64,000 nucleotides of DNA from Bacillus sp. FSL K6-3431 (GTDB lineage: Bacteria; Bacillota; Bacilli; Bacillales; Bacillaceae_C): the NCBI RefSeq assembly GCF_038002605.1, contig NZ_JBBOCT010000001.1, positions 1,488,001 through 1,552,000 on the forward strand, written 5' to 3'. The translations under genes and the position numbers were made by a program. This document shows positions 59,171 through 64,000 of the stretch, piece after piece. The notes under the pieces are model-generated. The model searched no databases. It was given only the letters and a program-made list of their open reading frames with translations, and was not told where the DNA came from. Each line of letters starts with the position of its first letter. Within the stretch, counting starts at the first letter, position 1.

Positions 59171-60622
59171 TTATATAGGAGGTTTTTTGTTTGATTCATT
59201 ATCGAAAGATTTTGGAATTACATCATGACAAGTGTTGCTTTGAGAGACGTTAAACGATATCTTGATATTTGTCCCTTTTCCAACTTGGCCCGCAAGCTCA
59301 ACTTCCCCTCCATGAGCTACTATAATATCCCGAGCAATTGCCATTCCAAGGCCGGTTCCTCGTATATGTCCAGTATTTGTACCACGATAATAGCGGTCAA
59401 AAACTTGATCTTGGTCTTCAGGGGAAATACCTTTTCCATTGTCGTGTATGGTAATAGCGTTTTCTGCAACATTTACAAAAACCTCTACATTTTCATCATT
59501 ATGAATTAATGCATTATACATAAAGTTGAGCAAAGCGCGTTTCATTAAATGTTGGTCTATTTTCCAGCTTAGTTCGCTATTTTCACTATAGAAATGAATT
59601 TGTGACGAGCCAAATTGAGGATCATTTAGTAAATCAATGACCATTTCTCGAACAAAGCCTTCCATATTTGTGTCCTGTCGTTGAAGCGGCATTTCATGGT
59701 TTCGAAGTCGCATTGTAAGATTGAAGTCATCTAGTAACTCCTTCATATAAAGAGACTGTCGCTCGATTACCTCTGCATACTTTAGGCGTTCGTGTGATGA
59801 AACATTGTCGTTACCTAAGAGTTCTGCATAACCACGAATGGAAGAGAGTGGAGTTTTGATGTCATGCGAGACATTACTAATCCAATCGTTTCGCATTTTT
59901 TCTAATTTAATACGTTCCCTTTCGTGTTCTTGCAATGTCGTCGAAACATTATTTAGATTTGCAAATACACGATTGTATATGCCTGGGCGTTTTGGTTTAT
60001 CTATGTGGAATTGTCGTTCCTTTAGTTCATTGATTCGTTCAATAATGCGATTCACGGGTTTTGTTAAAATAATACTGAACAAGAAGCCAATGACTGCCGC
60101 AATAATTAAATCTACGATGATAATGACTCCTAAAAACCGAGAAGCATACGTTATGATTGTGGTTGGATTCAGCATAAATACTTGACGTTGTTCATCGGAA
60201 TTTGGCACACCAATTAAGTAACTATACCCTTCATACTCGCCTATAAAGTACGTATTCAATTCATCATCCATATACTTATATTTGTGTATAAGATCAATGG
60301 GGGTGTAATTTGTCGAAACATGATCTGGAGTTTGATAGGACGAAATTACATTTCCATTGTCATCTAAGATTTGCAGCCAGGCACCAAATTCTTCTAAGGC
60401 AGTCTCTCCTTGTTCTGTAACATAGGGCTGATTATCCTCTAATGTTAGATATTGGCTGAATGTGCGAGTGAAATTTTCACCAGAGCTACTTTCTGATTCC
60501 TCTGTATTCTGGTAACCCTGATAAATAAGCAGTCCAAATAAGATTATAGTGTTTACAATTGTTACAATATATACGATGCTTAAAATGGATATTAAATAAC
60601 GAGCGGTTAGTTTCCATTTCAT
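59171..60622 (-). CDS. Two-component sensor histidine kinase
   Basis: The 483-residue kinase has two membrane helices (about 10-34 and 163-187) bracketing an extracytoplasmic domain of about 125 residues, then a HAMP-like linker, the phosphoacceptor H253 in NDWISNVSHDIKTPLSSIRG, and an ATPase with N-box FMYNALIHNDEN, DNGKGISPEDQDQVFDRYY and GTGLGMAIARDIIVAHGG. It lies downstream of the response regulator gene, 68 bases apart, and presumably senses an envelope signal. It is larger than BceS-type intramembrane kinases. Confidence 0.92.
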   Translation of the reverse strand: MKWKLTARYLISILSIVYIVTIVNTIILFGLLIYQGYQNTEESESSSGENFTRTFSQYLTLEDNQPYVTEQGETALEEFGAWLQILDDNGNVISSYQTPDHVSTNYTPIDLIHKYKYMDDELNTYFIGEYEGYSYLIGVPNSDEQRQVFMLNPTTIITYASRFLGVIIIVDLIIAAVIGFLFSIILTKPVNRIIERINELKERQFHIDKPKRPGIYNRVFANLNNVSTTLQEHERERIKLEKMRNDWISNVSHDIKTPLSSIRGYAELLGNDNVSSHERLKYAEVIERQSLYMKELLDDFNLTMRLRNHEMPLQRQDTNMEGFVREMVIDLLNDPQFGSSQIHFYSENSELSWKIDQHLMKRALLNFMYNALIHNDENVEVFVNVAENAITIHDNGKGISPEDQDQVFDRYYRGTNTGHIRGTGLGMAIARDIIVAHGGEVELAGQVGKGTNIKISFNVSQSNTCHDVIPKSFDNESNKKPPI

Positions 60623-60690
60623 TTTCTATCACCTATTCTAAAAAAGGAAAGTCTATATATTATGCAAAATAACTACTACAAATCCATAAC

Positions 60691-61404
60691 TCAATTCTCA
60701 TTATTTGGCACGAATCGATAACCTAGTCCCTTCACCGTTAAAATATAGGAAGGATCAGACGGATTGTCTTCAATTTTTTCCCGAAGCCTGCGAATGTGCA
60801 CCATTAATGTATTATCAGCACCATAAAAATCTTCTCCCCATACATTTAGAAATAAGGTTCTTTTGCTGAGGATGTGGTTCGGATTCCGCATAAATGATGC
60901 CAATAATCCTACTTCTTTAGCGGTTAACTCAAGTAAATGACCGTCCTTTTTTACTTCCGTTTCATCTGAATTGATTTCAAAAGGTCCGACGCTGGACGCC
61001 TTAGCTGTTGCCTCCATCGTATATACACCAGCGCGCCTAAGTTGTGCCTTCACGCGATAGGCCATCTCTTTTGGACTAAAAGGCTTCGTAATATAATCGT
61101 CTCCACCGATTGCCAGTCCTAATATTTTATCCACTTCATCGGATTTAGCAGACAAGAAAAGAATTGGGATACGTGAAACTTCTCTTATTCTTTTACACAA
61201 ATCATAACCTTCTCCATCAGGAAGCATAACATCTAATATTACTAGGTTTGGTTCGAAAGCTTTAAATCTTTTCCATCCTTCTTCTATGGTGCCTGCCATT
61301 TCGATTTCAGAAAACCCTTCCTTTGTTAAGCTTGTTTTCATTAATTGGCATAAGTCTTGTTCATCGTCAACAATGAGAATAAGTGGTCTTTCCATGTTTA
61401 TCAC
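60691..61404 (-). CDS. OmpR-family response regulator
   Basis: The 237-residue regulator has a receiver with the acidic pair in LILIVDDEQD, phosphoacceptor D58 in PNLVILDVMLPDG and Lys in DDYITKPFSP. The C-terminal winged helix has VKKDGHLLELTAKEVGLLAS and NTLMVHIRRLREKIEDNPSD. It probably controls the divergent ABC transporter genes 152 bases away. Partner of the kinase gene at 59171. Confidence 0.93.
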   Translation of the reverse strand: MINMERPLILIVDDEQDLCQLMKTSLTKEGFSEIEMAGTIEEGWKRFKAFEPNLVILDVMLPDGEGYDLCKRIREVSRIPILFLSAKSDEVDKILGLAIGGDDYITKPFSPKEMAYRVKAQLRRAGVYTMEATAKASSVGPFEINSDETEVKKDGHLLELTAKEVGLLASFMRNPNHILSKRTLFLNVWGEDFYGADNTLMVHIRRLREKIEDNPSDPSYILTVKGLGYRFVPNNEN

Positions 61405-61556
61405 CTTTTCATACTTGTTATTATCATCTAATTTATTCTATCTTAACAGGAATTTGCAAGAAAAAACGTATTTAAGGATTTTGTAAGGTAAATGTGATTG
61501 TAGTTTAAGGATGGAGGGATATAGTAAAGACAACATACGAAAGAGGTGAAGGAATA

Positions 61557-62321
61557 ATGGAGTTTTTATTACAGGTGAAAAATGTTGAGAAAGTCTTTGG
61601 AAAAGGAGCGAATACGTTTAAAGCGCTGGAGAACATTTCCTTTACGATAGATCATGGTGAATTTGTAGGAATCATGGGACCATCCGGTGCTGGAAAGTCA
61701 ACATTACTTCATGTATTAGCGACAATTGATACCCCTTCTAAAGGTGATATTTATATAGAAAATGATAATATTGCAAAAATGAAAGGGGATCAGCTTGCTG
61801 ACTTTCGCAGGGACCATCTCGGATTTATATTTCAAGATTACAACTTACTCGATTCTTTAACGGTACGTGAGAATATAGTATTACCACTTGCAGTTGCAAA
61901 GCTTCCTGTAAAAGAAATTGATGTAAAAGTAGATGCAATGGCAAAAGCATTCGGGATTGAAGCAATACTCGATAAATATCCCTATCAAATTTCTGGTGGC
62001 CAGAAACAACGCACTGCATCTTGTCGCGCTCTCGTTTCTAATCCCAAATTGATTTTTGCAGATGAGCCTACTGGGGCACTTGATTCCAAGTCAGCAACGG
62101 ATTTATTAAAAGCCTTGAGCTCATTAAATGAAGATCAGGAAGCGACCATAATGATGGTGACGCATGATGCATTTGCAGCAAGCTTTTGTAGAAGAATACT
62201 ATTTATCAGTGATGGGTGTTTATCTAAGGAAATGATTCGTGGTACACACTCACGAAAAGAGTTTTACCAAATGATTTTAGATGAACTGGCACAACTAGGT
62301 GGTGACGGGCACATTGTTTAA
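61557..62321 (+). CDS. ABC transporter ATP-binding protein, BceA/MacB-like
   Basis: The 254-residue ATPase has GPSGAGKST, ISGGQKQRTASCRAL as signature, FADEPTGALDSKSA and MVTHDAFAASF. The SKSA/TGALDSKS pattern is typical of LolD/BceA-type ATPases paired with FtsX-like permeases, which detach or remove peptide antibiotics. AAGAGGTGAAGG precedes ATG 61557. It overlaps the permease start by 8 bases. Confidence 0.9.
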   Translation: MEFLLQVKNVEKVFGKGANTFKALENISFTIDHGEFVGIMGPSGAGKSTLLHVLATIDTPSKGDIYIENDNIAKMKGDQLADFRRDHLGFIFQDYNLLDSLTVRENIVLPLAVAKLPVKEIDVKVDAMAKAFGIEAILDKYPYQISGGQKQRTASCRALVSNPKLIFADEPTGALDSKSATDLLKALSSLNEDQEATIMMVTHDAFAASFCRRILFISDGCLSKEMIRGTHSRKEFYQMILDELAQLGGDGHIV

Positions 62322-64000
62322 TTTAGCACTGAAGAATATCCGTCGAAATATGAAAAGTTATGGACTGTATATTGGCTCAACTATTTTTTCCATCATTATA
62401 TTTTTTACGTTTGCAACTTTAAAACATAGTGGTGATATTAGTGGATTGGCAGAAAAATCAAAAGAAATCAGCGGTATAATGAGTGCTTCAGCATTAGTGC
62501 TTATCATTTTTGTTGCTATCTTTATTCTGTACTCAAATTCCTTTTTCATGAGGAAAAGAAAGAAGGAAGTAGCATTATACTCTTTAATGGGTGTACGAAA
62601 ACAAAAAATTGGTTTTCTATTGTTCTTTGAAAATATGGTAATAGGGATCGTTTCATTAATCGTTGGAGTAGTGTTAGGTTTCTTCCTATCTCAATTACTA
62701 CTATCTCTTCTTTTGAAGTTAATGGGACTTAATATCGAGGTTGGTCTAGCATTCTCACCAAATGCTATTGTCGAAACAATTATCGTATTCTTGATTATAT
62801 TCCTCTTTACATCGTTGCAAGGTTATAGAGTCATTTATCGATTTAAACTGATTGATTTATTTCATGCATCGAAAAAAGGAGAAGAATTGCCAAAAGCTAG
62901 GATTATTTCAGTAATTCTTGGACTAGCTACATTGGTTGTGGCTTATTGGTTAGCATTACAAGATTTAACTTCAGAGGTATGGCGTTATTTAGGCCTATCA
63001 ATGCCAATTGTAATCATTTCCTTAACCGTGATAGGTACGTATCTACTATTTAACAGCGTGCTGGTTTACGTACTTCATATGTTGAAAAAAAGGAAGTTTT
63101 GGGCATGGAAAGGGCTCAATTTAATGTCAGCTTCTCAACTATTATATCGAATTCGTGGAAATGCAAAGACATTAACAATTATCGCTACGTTAAGTGCAAC
63201 AACAATTACAGCAGGCGGTACAGTGTTTGGATTGTATTATGACACGGAGAAAAACGTAGTAGAAGCTACACCATTCTCATTTATGTGGGAAGGGCAAGAA
63301 GAAGATATCGATGATGCTATTGTAAAAGAATTGATTCGTGTAGATACGAAGAATATTCGTATAAACAGTGAACAAATGGAGAAAGAGTATACAGTTATTG
63401 ACCATTCTGCATTTGAGAAGTTGGCGGAAGCGCTTGAATGGGATATTGATTCCTTAAACCTAACCAAGGACGAAGTTGCCATGATAGAACCATTTTATGA
63501 TGAACAATGGTCGAAAGATGTAAAGGAAGTTTCTTTTAATAATGTAGATCATGAAGTTGTGCAAATTTATGGAGAATCTATCTTCAATATTTTTACAGTG
63601 CCTGGTACGGTAATTGTTGCTCATGATGAAGCTTACAATGATTTGAGTGCAGAAGAATCGACTTATCAAGCCGTACAAATAGAAAATTATAAAGAACACT
63701 TAGACTTGTCCCAGGAGTTAGAAGCGAAGTCATCAACAGTAGACTTTTCCAGTGCCGTACAAGATTATCAAGATTCCTTAGAGGGAACAGGGGTCACGTT
63801 ATTTGTTGGTAGTTTCTTAGGTCTCGTCTTTCTTGTTGCCACTGGCAGTATTATTTTCTTTAAAACGATGACAGAGGCTGAAGATGATAAGGATAAGTAT
63901 TCCATACTATATAAGATTGGTGTGCCTGAAAAAGAGATGAAGCGTACCATTCGTTACCAAGTAGGATTAATATTTATAGCACCGCTCATACTTGGATTAC
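62314..64000 (+). CDS. ABC transporter permease, FtsX/BceB-like (C-terminus outside window)
   Basis: TTG 62314 lies inside the end of the ATPase gene after GGTGACGGG. At least 562 residues are encoded: MFNLALKNIRRNMKSYGLYI, several membrane helices, FMRKRKKEVALYSLMGVRKQ (FtsX signature region), and a large external domain from about residue 305 to 500 before another helix (LFVGSFLGLVFLVATGS). This layout is that of BceB-type permeases for peptide-antibiotic resistance. Frame is open to the right edge. Confidence 0.85.
   Translation, partial: MFNLALKNIRRNMKSYGLYIGSTIFSIIIFFTFATLKHSGDISGLAEKSKEISGIMSASALVLIIFVAIFILYSNSFFMRKRKKEVALYSLMGVRKQKIGFLLFFENMVIGIVSLIVGVVLGFFLSQLLLSLLLKLMGLNIEVGLAFSPNAIVETIIVFLIIFLFTSLQGYRVIYRFKLIDLFHASKKGEELPKARIISVILGLATLVVAYWLALQDLTSEVWRYLGLSMPIVIISLTVIGTYLLFNSVLVYVLHMLKKRKFWAWKGLNLMSASQLLYRIRGNAKTLTIIATLSATTITAGGTVFGLYYDTEKNVVEATPFSFMWEGQEEDIDDAIVKELIRVDTKNIRINSEQMEKEYTVIDHSAFEKLAEALEWDIDSLNLTKDEVAMIEPFYDEQWSKDVKEVSFNNVDHEVVQIYGESIFNIFTVPGTVIVAHDEAYNDLSAEESTYQAVQIENYKEHLDLSQELEAKSSTVDFSSAVQDYQDSLEGTGVTLFVGSFLGLVFLVATGSIIFFKTMTEAEDDKDKYSILYKIGVPEKEMKRTIRYQVGLIFIAPLILGL

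Overview
The window looks like the chromosome of a low-GC, spore-forming Bacillaceae bacterium (a SpoVIF homologue, the yjcF/yjcG/yjcH trio, CcpA-type cre boxes, A+T-rich intergenic DNA with rho-independent terminators). Its first 19.7 kb are a prophage segment of visibly higher G+C. Assignments rest on reading the sequence and on motif knowledge; no database search was possible, and the genus is not resolved.

1-19745, prophage early/replication module. Almost all genes run leftward, tightly packed, often with ATGA or TAATG stop/start overlaps. In order of transcription: a winged-helix replication initiator (18628), many small accessory genes, an AP2-HNH homing endonuclease, an AAA+ helicase loader, a surface lipoprotein, a DnaB-type helicase, a TOPRIM primase, a sigma-like factor, an ssDNA-binding protein, a PD-(D/E)XK nuclease, a family-A DNA polymerase and a LAGLIDADG homing endonuclease cut by the left edge. 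Two small XRE-type regulators point rightward in the middle. Structural, lysis and integrase genes must lie to the left. Recurrent curiosities are 22-33-residue single-helix membrane peptides, two genes whose best start is ATT/ATC, and a 31-bp composite promoter motif shared by two distant leftward promoters. The right end has a tRNA T-arm-like sequence (19723-19744) that recurs with one mismatch at 30721-30742.

19.7-30.8 kb, accessory island of host-like composition: an SOS-boxed yolD-like gene, a yhjD-like gene, an aspartate/glutamate racemase, an orphan pair of endolysin cell-wall-binding modules, a BcrC-like PAP2 phosphatase, a DapA-family lyase, a VanW/YoaR protein, a transglutaminase-like protein, a GNAT enzyme, a decayed histidine phosphatase and a dead IS110 element. 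It is studded with dispersed hairpin repeats. Two of three paralogous Cys/Arg/Asp-rich mini-proteins sit here; the third is at 57.1 kb.

30.8-44.6 kb, reductive pyrimidine catabolism, all leftward: preT-preA (dihydropyrimidine dehydrogenase), dihydropyrimidinase, an NCS1 permease, a small unknown protein, a PucR-type regulator, then methylmalonate-semialdehyde dehydrogenase, an omega-aminotransferase and alanine dehydrogenase. Uracil or thymine would be imported, reduced, ring-opened and, after an N-carbamoyl hydrolysis step whose enzyme is not in the window, the beta-amino acid transaminated and oxidised to an acyl-CoA. A cre-like site precedes preT and another precedes the semialdehyde dehydrogenase gene.

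44.8-52.2 kb, transport: a TAXI-TRAP system (receptor, DUF1850 protein, fused permease) and a complete OpuC-type compatible-solute ABC operon.

52.4-64 kb: yjcH-yjcG-yjcF, spoVIF, a second dead IS110 with a probable bridge-RNA leader, the third mini-protein, a MazG-like pyrophosphohydrolase, a LOG-family phosphoribohydrolase, a third IS110 remnant, and a two-component system divergent from a Bce-like ABC transporter whose permease runs off the right edge.
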